DNA from: a virus
Length of the DNA stretch: 32,381 bases
Direction: 5' to 3' (one strand)
Virus record (IMG/VR): IMGVR_UViG_3300046010_004592
Coordinates: 1-32,381 of that record
This document shows, piece by piece, positions 26,801-32,145 of the stretch (within the stretch, counting starts at the first letter, position 1; each line of letters starts with the position of its first letter). Under the pieces are notes generated by a model. The model was not told the origin of the DNA. It did no database searches and saw nothing but the letters and a program-made list of their open reading frames with translations. The translations under genes and the position numbers were made by a program.

Positions 26801-28082
26801 CAACTTCTGAACCTTTAAACTTTTCACCTTTTTCGTCTTCACCTTTTTGATTGTTATGAACTTCTGCGCGAATCATTCGTCTAGCAGTAGCTTCATCAAT
26901 ATTATTACCTTTATTTCTTTCTTCGTCTATCTTTGTTTGAATCTGAGGCAATTCTTTATTATTTGTTTGTGCTTCAATGGCTCGATTAGTAACACCACCT
27001 TGACCATATTGCACCATGTCTTTAAAGCCATCAGAATTTTGCCATTTATCGACTGCTTCAACAGCTTTCTGCATTTGAACTTTAGCTGCAGTTTTTTCTT
27101 CGTCGGTTCTTGCATTCTTCATTGCTTCTGCAGCTTTTTGCAATTCTGGACCAGCACTACCCATTGCAGCCATAGATTCTGCACCTTCTTTGGTGCGTAA
27201 TCCGCCTGTAAATGTTTCTTGGAATACACGTTTAGCAGCTTCTGGCATTCCTGCCATCTCTCCCATGGATTCGTTAAATCTATTACGTGCATCTTTGTCT
27301 AATCTAGATAATGCAACTTGAACAACTGCATCTTCGTTACGTTTTCTTAGGTCATCCTCTTGTGCTTTTCTACTTAAACCAGTTACACGAGTAGTTTCAT
27401 CCATTGACGCAGTTAGTCGAATAGCAGAATCAATTGCAGCATTCTTAGTTTCGATATCTGACATGTCAATACCGCGTTGACTAGCCATTGCTGCTTTAGC
27501 TACTTCGGTAACATCCTCAGTTTGTAGTCCAAATTCTTTTAATTTGCTAACTACATCTGATTCTTGTAACCCTTTTGTAAATTCTAAGAAGTTAACTTGT
27601 GACCGGTTCATTGTAGAACCTAATCCATTTAGTTCAGTTGCGTTTCTTTTAAGAATATCACCGTATTCTTCATGTGTTAATCTTGCACCTTTAACTAACC
27701 GATCCATTTCTCCTAAGTTATTGTTAAAGTTGGCACCGTATTCGCCAAATTCAGTATTCTTTTTATGTGCATCAAGTACAGAGTCACCAACTTTATTAGC
27801 TAAATCACCAAGTGTTTTACCAAGCAAGCCCCCATTATTTTGCAATGCACCAGTTAGCACATGAAATCCATCTGCTACTTTTGAACTACCTTCCCAAACA
27901 CGTTTAAGAGCGCCTGTAGTAGCACCTACCATATCTACAAATCGATCAGTTACTCCGGATCCAGAGTTTGAACCTTGAGAAATTGGTCTACTGCTAGGAG
28001 CAACGCTGCCTCCGCCTCTGTTAAGATTTCTATTGAGTGTTTCTATTGCTTCGGTAAGGCGTTCTGTTTCTGTTTGAGCCAT
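23895..28082 (-). CDS. Probable tail tape measure protein (1395 aa)
   Basis: This is the second-largest frame in the head/tail half: long, charged and mostly helical in residues 1-470. A Gly-rich segment FADGTPQFEKFLSGGGG (about 526) and GELAELHGNEIVANEDQ (about 550) are reminiscent of the FADGG...GE.G.E.V motif common in tape measure proteins. Residues about 640-740 are Pro/Lys/Glu-rich with three exact KPVEPPKAEVKPEV repeats. The rest is low-complexity and charged, with a Pro-rich PKPIEPPKPVQPP stretch near the C-terminus. No membrane segment or lytic domain was seen. It is far longer than T4 gp29 (590 residues). Divergent adjacency to the gp26-like gene fits a tail-assembly role. It could instead be another internal or baseplate protein. 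Confidence 0.55.
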   Translation of the reverse strand: MAQTETERLTEAIETLNRNLNRGGGSVAPSSRPISQGSNSGSGVTDRFVDMVGATTGALKRVWEGSSKVADGFHVLTGALQNNGGLLGKTLGDLANKVGDSVLDAHKKNTEFGEYGANFNNNLGEMDRLVKGARLTHEEYGDILKRNATELNGLGSTMNRSQVNFLEFTKGLQESDVVSKLKEFGLQTEDVTEVAKAAMASQRGIDMSDIETKNAAIDSAIRLTASMDETTRVTGLSRKAQEDDLRKRNEDAVVQVALSRLDKDARNRFNESMGEMAGMPEAAKRVFQETFTGGLRTKEGAESMAAMGSAGPELQKAAEAMKNARTDEEKTAAKVQMQKAVEAVDKWQNSDGFKDMVQYGQGGVTNRAIEAQTNNKELPQIQTKIDEERNKGNNIDEATARRMIRAEVHNNQKGEDEKGEKFKGSEVDTTLNKADRTLKDMSAGASKVFGDLVESGNKLVNTFSGINDALKPRTQEQATPGNMAKEITDGFKSAIPLSDAHKKAQEASNNATKLTPEQSGASPKWHFADGTPQFEKFLSGGGGFKDMFTPFDPKGELAELHGNEIVANEDQMKRFIQQMMPPASPSAEQKQSKASAPSTTDVKDTAKPTDQTAATPQLTDLGKTFTDINTEMKGVAKQFGEIAEKFKNITFAPQAKEMHETVTKAIEKATPQTKTAVVKPVEPPKAEVKPEVKPVEPPKAEVKPEVKPVEPPKAEVKPEVKPVESKQSEIAKAEMKQLATTIKAGITKEEKTEQKSADNPFKLVEQQSIAQLGEHFNKIIGTQSTPKAKTPEELKTLEEGTDLPKGSFKQTKWDVDTSWAKDKLKELSTRTDEDAKHDRPIIESQLADLLKQGRPADDPAVTAVAKHMEDLGKSVTGSLTEVKSASAEKSKTTVAPPPKPKAPDVSKLDESLINLAKFKQSMNSGDISKIGMSQMDLSDSGKAAEDKLGPSAARAALQKKREALENASFDYEQMKADNTKPNAESAEKLAKKKEEVAKLALTYEDDLIKTKGKLKLHAEEEAKHAEVKNKTAKEAQAKQVAQALEAEKTFMKEHGATAKSLAEKPKVTDKPIKEMTDAEKNFAMYSSGNKPPPLKPEGIKPVTDPKFDQLREQLGSSFKSLDATIKPAGLPKLEDITTKYEPPKEEPKEKGFFDSISDTFSDVGSSISGIFKGDNKPGFAKGNVKYEEIPQAEIDAKNKRMQESIGTIDNSPEAIAAQKAELDRQHSSYYKQKPDIKDDKSKEPAKIDDKPKVEPSKADIKKPPETKEQAHVKEMYKKFGLETFNDYNTRVSAEVKQSHASIKDVKPDHAALSKKDIEQPKPTEKPKPIEPPKPVQPPPVAPAIVSKETTLKDLHEALIQLNKTMAQMAQHTDTISSNSHKQVKATKGLSGNLLG
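25911..26051 (-). repeat. Perfect 42-bp tandem repeat in the tape-measure-like gene
   Basis: Three identical 42-base units (25911-25952, 25953-25994, 25995-26036) and a 15-base partial unit encode the 14-residue repeat KPVEPPKAEVKPEV. Exact identity implies recent expansion or ongoing homogenisation. The frame is preserved. Confidence 0.95.
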
Positions 28083-28107
28083 TTTAAAATTCCTAAAATT
28101 TTGAGTA

Positions 28108-28115
28108 TATAAATA
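28108..28115 (+). promoter_or_regulatory. Perfect late promoter TATAAATA for gene 26
   Basis: This is an exact T4 late consensus on the plus strand, 32 bases before the gp26-like ATG. It is the only plus-strand match outside a coding region that I saw. Confidence 0.75.
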
Positions 28116-28127
28116 CGGTTAATTATA

Positions 28128-28135
28128 TATTTATC
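28128..28135 (-). promoter_or_regulatory. Late promoter box GATAAATA for the tape-measure-like gene
   Basis: The minus strand reads GATAAATA 46 bases before the 1395-aa gene's ATG, which has its own TAGGAAT ribosome site. It faces the plus-strand box at 28108-28115 across only 12 bases, so the two predicted transcription starts nearly coincide. Confidence 0.65.
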
Positions 28136-28146
28136 CGGAGATAAAA

Positions 28147-28971
28147 ATGGCTCAAAATCCTTTACAACAATATTACAGACAACCAAAAGTGTTTATTCAA
28201 TTACCGTCAGGTGGCATTTACAATAAATTAGGAACATTATCAGGCGATGTATCTCATATGCCAATTTATAGCATGACAGGCATGGATGAAATAATCATTA
28301 AAACTCCAGATGCATTAATATCTGGTAAGAGCACGGTTTCAATTATTGAAAGTTGTTGCCCATCTGTTAAAAATGGTTGGGAAGTAACTTCATTAGATTC
28401 TGATTTGTTATTAGTTGCAATTCGAATTGCAACGTTTGGAAACGTTTTAGAAATTACAAACGTATGCGATAAATGCGGAGAAGAAAACGACTATGACGTT
28501 AATTTAACTACAGTAGTTGATCATTTTGCAAAATGCAAGTATGATAACGAAATTAGTTATAACACGTTAACAATTAAATTGCAACCACTAACGTACAAGC
28601 AAACAACTGATTTTTCTATTCGTAATATGAGATTACAACAACAATTAGGTGCAACTGCAGGTAAATCAGACGAAGAACAAAAACAAATTATTGCTGATCT
28701 GTTTAAGGATTTAGGTAATTTGCAAAATGATATATATTCTGCTAGTATTGAATCAGTTGACACCGGAACAGTGGTAGTTACTGAACCTAATTTTATTTTT
28801 GAATGGTTAACTAATTGTGATAAAGACGTATTTGACAAAATACGTGATCAATTTAATAAAAATAAAGAAGTTTGGAAAGTTCCTGATGTTAACGTTAAAT
28901 GTGCCGCATGCGGACATGCAATAAGTTTATCAATTGATTTAGATCAAGCAAATTTTTTCGCAGCCGCCTAA
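28147..28971 (+). CDS. 26: gp26-like baseplate hub/tail assembly protein
   Basis: The 274-residue protein begins MAQNPLQQYYRQPKVFIQLP-SGG, the typical start of the T4 gp26 baseplate family in aquatic T4-like phages (Pfam T4_baseplate, recalled). Two CxxC pairs, C107-x2-C110 and C252-x2-C255, suggest a zinc-ribbon-like fold. T4 gp26 is 208 residues and is needed for baseplate hub assembly. GGAG lies 7 bases before the ATG and a perfect late promoter lies further upstream. The zero frame ends ANFFAAA-stop. A slippery heptamer sits 10 bases before the stop, so a fraction of ribosomes probably makes a longer product. Confidence 0.85.
   Translation: MAQNPLQQYYRQPKVFIQLPSGGIYNKLGTLSGDVSHMPIYSMTGMDEIIIKTPDALISGKSTVSIIESCCPSVKNGWEVTSLDSDLLLVAIRIATFGNVLEITNVCDKCGEENDYDVNLTTVVDHFAKCKYDNEISYNTLTIKLQPLTYKQTTDFSIRNMRLQQQLGATAGKSDEEQKQIIADLFKDLGNLQNDIYSASIESVDTGTVVVTEPNFIFEWLTNCDKDVFDKIRDQFNKNKEVWKVPDVNVKCAACGHAISLSIDLDQANFFAAA
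28953..28959 (+). promoter_or_regulatory. -1 frameshift slippery heptamer T-TTT-TTC
   Basis: In the zero frame of gene 26 the bases read T TTT TTC, a canonical X-XXY-YYZ heptamer in which both tRNAs can re-pair with TTT after slipping back one base. It overlaps a second candidate, A AAT TTT (28950-28956). The zero-frame stop TAA follows four codons later. Confidence 0.75.
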
Positions 28972-29192
28972 TTAGACTTTCTCGCAATGATATTATAAAA
29001 TATCTAATTAGGCTCGATAATGAAGTTAAACGGTTTAAACTTGAACTTTATAGACTATGTTGGTATATGCGAGGAGGTATAAATATCAACGATCTTCTAT
29101 ATTCACTAGGACCTGAAGATCGCGATATTATGTATGATATTGTTAAAGACAATATTGAATTAACTAAAGTTTCTCGAATGCCGTTACTTTAA
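28959..29192 (+). CDS. -1 frame extension of gp26 (77 codons), made by frameshifting
   Basis: After a slip at 28953-28959 the -1 frame is open for 77 codons to TAA at 29190-29192, giving a fusion of 271 + 77 = 348 residues. The extension runs RSRLIRLSRNDIIKYLIRL and later LYRLCWYMRGGININDLLYS, GPEDRDIMYDIVKDN and TKVSRMPLL; it is mostly helical. The frame holds no ATG, GTG or TTG between its preceding stop (TGA at 28935-28937) and codon 37 (ATG 29067), and that ATG has no ribosome site. Independent translation is therefore unlikely. T4 genes 26 and 51 both act in hub assembly, so this may be a gp51-type domain; that is unverified. The last 9 bases overlap the convergent 278-aa gene. Confidence 0.75.
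   Translation, partial: RSRLIRLSRNDIIKYLIRLDNEVKRFKLELYRLCWYMRGGININDLLYSLGPEDRDIMYDIVKDNIELTKVSRMPLL
28966..29013 (+). promoter_or_regulatory. Stem-loop downstream of the slippery site
   Basis: GCCTAATTAGA (28966-28976) and TCTAATTAGGC (29003-29013) are perfect 11-bp complements with a 26-base loop, which itself can form GATATT-ATAA-AATATC (28989-29004, competing for two bases). The stem begins 6 bases after the heptamer, the usual spacing for a frameshift stimulator, and it contains the zero-frame stop codon. Confidence 0.7.
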
Positions 29193-30020
29193 TTGTAGTT
29201 TACCATTTGCATCTCTAGTAACTCTATCCCATGTTCTGTATGCACTGTCGTCTGTTGGTGCTACAATTTGTTTCATTTGAGATGGATCAAGACGCTGTTT
29301 TTTAGGCGGTGGAGGTGTATCTGGTTTAATTGCCCATGGGCTGTTTGGATCTGCTGGGGTATCTGTTTTTCCTGCGTCTGGCTTTGGTGCATTTGGATCG
29401 GCAGGTGTAGTTATATCGTGATACCCTTGTTCTACATGTTGCTTTGCCCATTCAAACCCTTTCTTAAACATATCAATGATATCTGATCCGTAACCAGGAA
29501 CATCTTCAATTTTTACGTCTACTAATGTAGCTAATAAATTACTAATTGCAATTCTTCCTGCATCTGACGACAACCATAACATAGCAGCTGCTTGAACAGC
29601 AGGACCTAATGTTTTAAATATTCTGCCTAGGAGTGGTCCTATAATTGGTATAAATCCAAATAATTCAGACAAGAGAAATATACCAACATCACCCATGGTT
29701 AATGTACCTGCAATTGTAGCTAACTCGGTAATTAAATAACCGCGCTCTATTTGTCTTCGTTGCTCAAGATCTGCAGGCTTATCTTTTAAAACTTCTTCCC
29801 AATGATTCATATTCATAAAATAGTCAGCAATTGGTTTAATAAAAATTACACAATATGTTGTGTTTTTTAATTTTTTAATAATTACATCAAACTTGTTAGG
29901 TGTAGAAGGACCGCCTACTGCATTTCTTAACCGATTTGCTCCTGCAGTTACTGCACTATCAAGTGATTGACCAAATGTAGGTGCTTCATAAAGATTTGTT
30001 GTGATTTCTCGAATTTTCAT
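29184..30020 (-). CDS. Protein with hydrophobic, Gly-rich centre, unknown function (278 aa)
   Basis: It starts MKIREITTNLYEAPTFGQSL, a style of N-terminus I recall from other aquatic T4-like phage proteins. Residues about 95-165 are hydrophobic (ELATIAGTLTM, VGIFLLSELFGFIPIIGPLL, AAMLWLSS) and could form one to three membrane or membrane-active helices. The C-terminal third is Pro/Asp/Lys-rich and disordered (PADPNAPKPD, PPPPKKQRLDP). Two ribosome-like sites precede the ATG (TAAGGAAT nearest) and a late box (AATAAATA) lies 51 bases upstream. A virion or envelope-interacting protein is possible; holin function is not supported by length or layout. Confidence 0.7.
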   Translation of the reverse strand: MKIREITTNLYEAPTFGQSLDSAVTAGANRLRNAVGGPSTPNKFDVIIKKLKNTTYCVIFIKPIADYFMNMNHWEEVLKDKPADLEQRRQIERGYLITELATIAGTLTMGDVGIFLLSELFGFIPIIGPLLGRIFKTLGPAVQAAAMLWLSSDAGRIAISNLLATLVDVKIEDVPGYGSDIIDMFKKGFEWAKQHVEQGYHDITTPADPNAPKPDAGKTDTPADPNSPWAIKPDTPPPPKKQRLDPSQMKQIVAPTDDSAYRTWDRVTRDANGKLQLK

Positions 30021-30070
30021 AATATTCCTTATAGATACTTCCTTTCGTAATATCCCTTATATAATATGAA

Positions 30071-30078
30071 TATTTATT
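30071..30078 (-). promoter_or_regulatory. Late promoter box AATAAATA
   Basis: The minus strand reads AATAAATA, 51 bases before the ATG of the 278-aa gene and downstream of the hairpin at 30101-30120, which would insulate it from upstream transcription. Confidence 0.5.
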
Positions 30079-30100
30079 AAAAATTAATTCTCATATTAAA

Positions 30101-30120
30101 AGATGAACTAACGTTCATCT
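30101..30120 (-). terminator. Possible terminator hairpin AGATGAAC/GTTCATCT
   Basis: This is a perfect 8-bp stem with a 4-base loop. On the minus strand it is followed by only TTTAAT, and on the plus strand by GTATTTT, so termination would be weak in either direction. It separates the early-type genes on the right from the late gene on the left. Confidence 0.45.
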
Positions 30121-30714
30121 GTATTTTCGCTATCGCTCAATACTGTTATCTAAAGAAACTTAAGAAAGAAAAAAATTAAATTATATATGAAATAATAATT
30201 TATATTTTAATTATGAAAGATAATAGATATCACTTTTGAAGTCAGATGCACCCTAATAAACTTGGATGCATGATTTCACCCCATCGCCATGGAATCGCAG
30301 TAAGATTTTACGTGACTGTAGACTCTCATATTGGCTACCTCCGGACCACTACTTACAGGTATTTTTAAGATATAACTTTCAGGTGCTATGTATATCATTA
30401 TGAAATTGTTACTATTACTAGTATTCTACAGATTTAAGAACTATGTATTCTGTTTCAAATACAGCTAGTCCACCATTCCGATTAAACAAAGCATTGACGT
30501 CAATGGACGTTGCTTTTGGCATCCTCTCGCGTGAGGGTAGTGTTTAAAAGTCGTTGCACAATCAACGATTTGAGCAGCGGTTCTCGTTTCCAGAACTTGA
30601 CCCAGCAGTATTACAATCCGGCCTGCCAACCTTATGTTAGTGTGAAATATAAAAGTGTTTTGTGTGTTTTGTCTAGTATTTACAAATATGTTTTGAACAA
30701 GGGATTAAAAGTGA

Positions 30715-31131
30715 TTACTTACGAGCAGCAGCTTCTGCTAAATCGTTAGCACGTTCGTTACCAGGAATACCTGAATGAGCTTTAACCCATTGCCAATCTA
30801 TAGTGTGTGCAGCAGCAACAATTTCTAATTTTAACCATAAATCTTGATTTAAGTAACCGGTTTTCTTATTCTTTTTCCAATTAGGAAACCATTGAGTAAA
30901 ACCGTCAACAAGATATTTTGAATCAGAATATATTCTAACATTGCACGGTCTTTTTAAACGCGAAAGTGCTTCGATAGCAGCTTGCATTTCCATGCGATTG
31001 TTTGTTGTTTGTGGATCTGCGCCAGAGAATTCTTTAATGACGTCTCTGTATTGCATAGTAGCTCCCCATCCGCCTTTACCTGGATTTGGAACACATGCGC
31101 CGTCTGTATAAATTATTACAAGTTCTTCCAT
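30715..31131 (-). CDS. rnhA: Ribonuclease HI (cellular type)
   Basis: The start is taken at MEELVIIYTDG (138 residues). The frame is open 13 codons further to a TTG, but the ATG start places the catalytic residues exactly as in E. coli RNase HI: D10 (YTDG), E48 (NRMEM) and D70 (SDSKY). H119 (KAHSG) and D130 (ERANDLA) complete the site. It cleaves RNA in RNA:DNA hybrids and would remove primers or R-loops. T4's own RNase H is an unrelated FEN-like 5' nuclease, so this is a different solution. No clear ribosome site is seen. A GATAAATA box lies 41 bases upstream. Confidence 0.95.
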   Translation of the reverse strand: MEELVIIYTDGACVPNPGKGGWGATMQYRDVIKEFSGADPQTTNNRMEMQAAIEALSRLKRPCNVRIYSDSKYLVDGFTQWFPNWKKNKKTGYLNQDLWLKLEIVAAAHTIDWQWVKAHSGIPGNERANDLAEAAARK

Positions 31132-31171
31132 AGTGTTTTGTGTTAGATAATAGTTGTTAGTTTTAAACAAA

Positions 31172-31179
31172 TATTTATC
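31172..31179 (-). promoter_or_regulatory. Late-type box GATAAATA before the RNase H gene
   Basis: The minus strand reads GATAAATA 41 bases before the RNase HI ATG, in a 110-base spacer. It has the same sequence as the boxes before structural genes, although a replication gene would be expected to be early or middle. Confidence 0.4.
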
Positions 31180-31241
31180 TGCACGTCTTCTCCACCTTGT
31201 TAGAAACGATTATACAGCATTAGGAAAGGAAAGTCAACTGA

Positions 31242-31763
31242 TCATTTTGCTAAACACAACGTTTTAACAACTTCGTGGTTTGCATTCCAAAAAGAATCGT
31301 AATCAGTAAATACCCATTTACCGTTCTTTTTAGAGTAATAGTCTACACTTTTTTGTAGTTTGAATTTTTTGATATGCTTATGTTCAAACGCAATATAAGA
31401 GCCTTTGCGATTAAACTTCATCATGATAATATTAAAGTCATCTGTATCAGCAACTTCTAAAGTTTGCTCAATCCAAGTATCTAAAATCTTAATTTCACCT
31501 GCAGTAAACAATTGATGAAATGGAAAATCAGCATACGATTTACATTCAGCATTAAAGTGTTTCCAATTTAATGGCGGTACAATATCACCTTTCATAGAAC
31601 GAATTTGTCCTTCGTGTAAGAAGTCTTTGCGCACTGCATTCTTACCTCCAATGTATGCACCACTTCCCGGAACACGAATGAAAGATGCACTATACAGTGA
31701 GCTTAAATGTTTTGATACCGTGTTTTCCCAACTGTTTCCTTTTGTTTTGCTTTTACTTGGCAT
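31242..31763 (-). CDS. PD-(D/E)XK-like nuclease, possible Holliday-junction resolvase
   Basis: The 173-residue protein has E13 in GNSWENTVSKHL, D60 in KGDIVPP, and E73-C-K75 in NAECKSY. This is the spacing of a PD-(D/E)XK nuclease core (E ... D ... ExK), preceded by a Gly-rich RVPGSGAYIGGK loop as in archaeal-type resolvases. It may act in recombination or DNA processing next to gp46. GAGGA lies 6 bases before the ATG and the gene follows the 99-aa gene by 15 bases, probably in one operon. The family is inferred from motif pattern only. Confidence 0.6.
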   Translation of the reverse strand: MPSKSKTKGNSWENTVSKHLSSLYSASFIRVPGSGAYIGGKNAVRKDFLHEGQIRSMKGDIVPPLNWKHFNAECKSYADFPFHQLFTAGEIKILDTWIEQTLEVADTDDFNIIMMKFNRKGSYIAFEHKHIKKFKLQKSVDYYSKKNGKWVFTDYDSFWNANHEVVKTLCLAK

Positions 31764-31778
31764 AAAGTCCTCTTTACT

Positions 31779-32078
31779 TTAATTATCCTGATCTTTGTTA
31801 GCATCTAACGCCTTTTGATTACGTTCTGCTATCATAGCAATTGCACGTCTGCTAGGTTGTTTAGGGGAAAAATTTGCATATCTCCAATCCTGAACAACAA
31901 TGCGTTGCTGATCACAGAGTTGTCTTAGTTTAAGACTAACTCGTTTAAGTTCTTGCAAACATTTACGTACTTGCGTGCCACTGGCTTCGGATTGCTTTGT
32001 AACCCAACGTTGGTTTGCGCGAAAGTATTCGTCAAATGCTTTCATTATTTCTTCGTGTAATTCTTCATTTGGTGACAT
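31779..32078 (-). CDS. Hypothetical protein (99 aa)
   Basis: A small, charged, helix-rich product (MSPNEELHEEIMKAFDEYF, VRKCLQELKRVSLKLRQLC) with an Arg/Lys/Gln-rich second half. No family was recognised. It lies between gp46 and the PD-(D/E)XK-like nuclease in the same direction. A late-type box AATAAATA lies 20 bases upstream, and only a weak GGAA ribosome site precedes the ATG. A nucleic-acid-related role is plausible from its neighbours but nothing in the sequence shows it. Confidence 0.65.
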   Translation of the reverse strand: MSPNEELHEEIMKAFDEYFRANQRWVTKQSEASGTQVRKCLQELKRVSLKLRQLCDQQRIVVQDWRYANFSPKQPSRRAIAMIAERNQKALDANKDQDN

Positions 32079-32097
32079 AACTATTCCATATAATAAC

Positions 32098-32105
32098 TAT
32101 TTATT
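32098..32105 (-). promoter_or_regulatory. Possible late-type box AATAAATA
   Basis: The minus strand reads AATAAATA 20 bases before the ATG of the 99-aa gene, in the 67-base gap after gp46. It is a one-base mismatch to TATAAATA in A+T-rich sequence, so it may be chance. Confidence 0.35.
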
Positions 32106-32145
32106 AGTCGTGAGAATGCCACTCTAAAAATAAAGTGGCATACAT

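Larger units (their letters stand above)
30021..30714. other. Non-coding, structured intergenic region
   Basis: There is no convincing gene in about 690 bases. It contains the late box at 30071-30078, the hairpin at 30101-30120, and an almost pure A/T stretch at about 30150-30230. Further hairpins are GCATCC with GGGTGC (in 30246-30270), CCTC-TCGCGT-GAGG (about 30521-30534), TCGTTG-CACAAT-CAACGA (about 30551-30568) and GTTCT-CGTTTCC-AGAAC (about 30580-30596), with a 14-bp palindrome CATTGACGTCAATG at about 30492-30505. Its base composition is richer in G+C from 30240 to 30640 than in the flanking spacer. A small RNA or an origin is possible. Confidence 0.5.

Noticed and set aside
29078-29085. 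Perfect TATAAATA on the plus strand, preceded by GAGGAGGT
   Set aside because: Both lie inside the -1 extension and encode the MRGGINI segment. No plus-strand gene follows and no start codon sits at a proper distance from the ribosome-like site.
30446-30475. tRNA-like 3' end: CTGT-TTCAAAT-ACAG arm followed by CTAGTCC-ACCA on the plus strand
   Set aside because: The T-arm has only four pairs and lacks the G53-C61 pair, and no GGACTAG-like acceptor strand lies at tRNA distance upstream. A partial match at 30343 is too far (about 133 bases). A permuted tmRNA was also tried and did not fit.
30510-30749. 79-codon plus-strand frame in the intergenic region
   Set aside because: It starts at TTG without a ribosome site, runs antisense into RNase HI, and its sequence looks random. 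It covers hairpins better explained as RNA structure.
31132-31170. 13-codon upstream extension of RNase HI from a TTG
   Set aside because: The ATG start gives the exact E. coli numbering of D10, E48 and D70, and the extension is not family-like.
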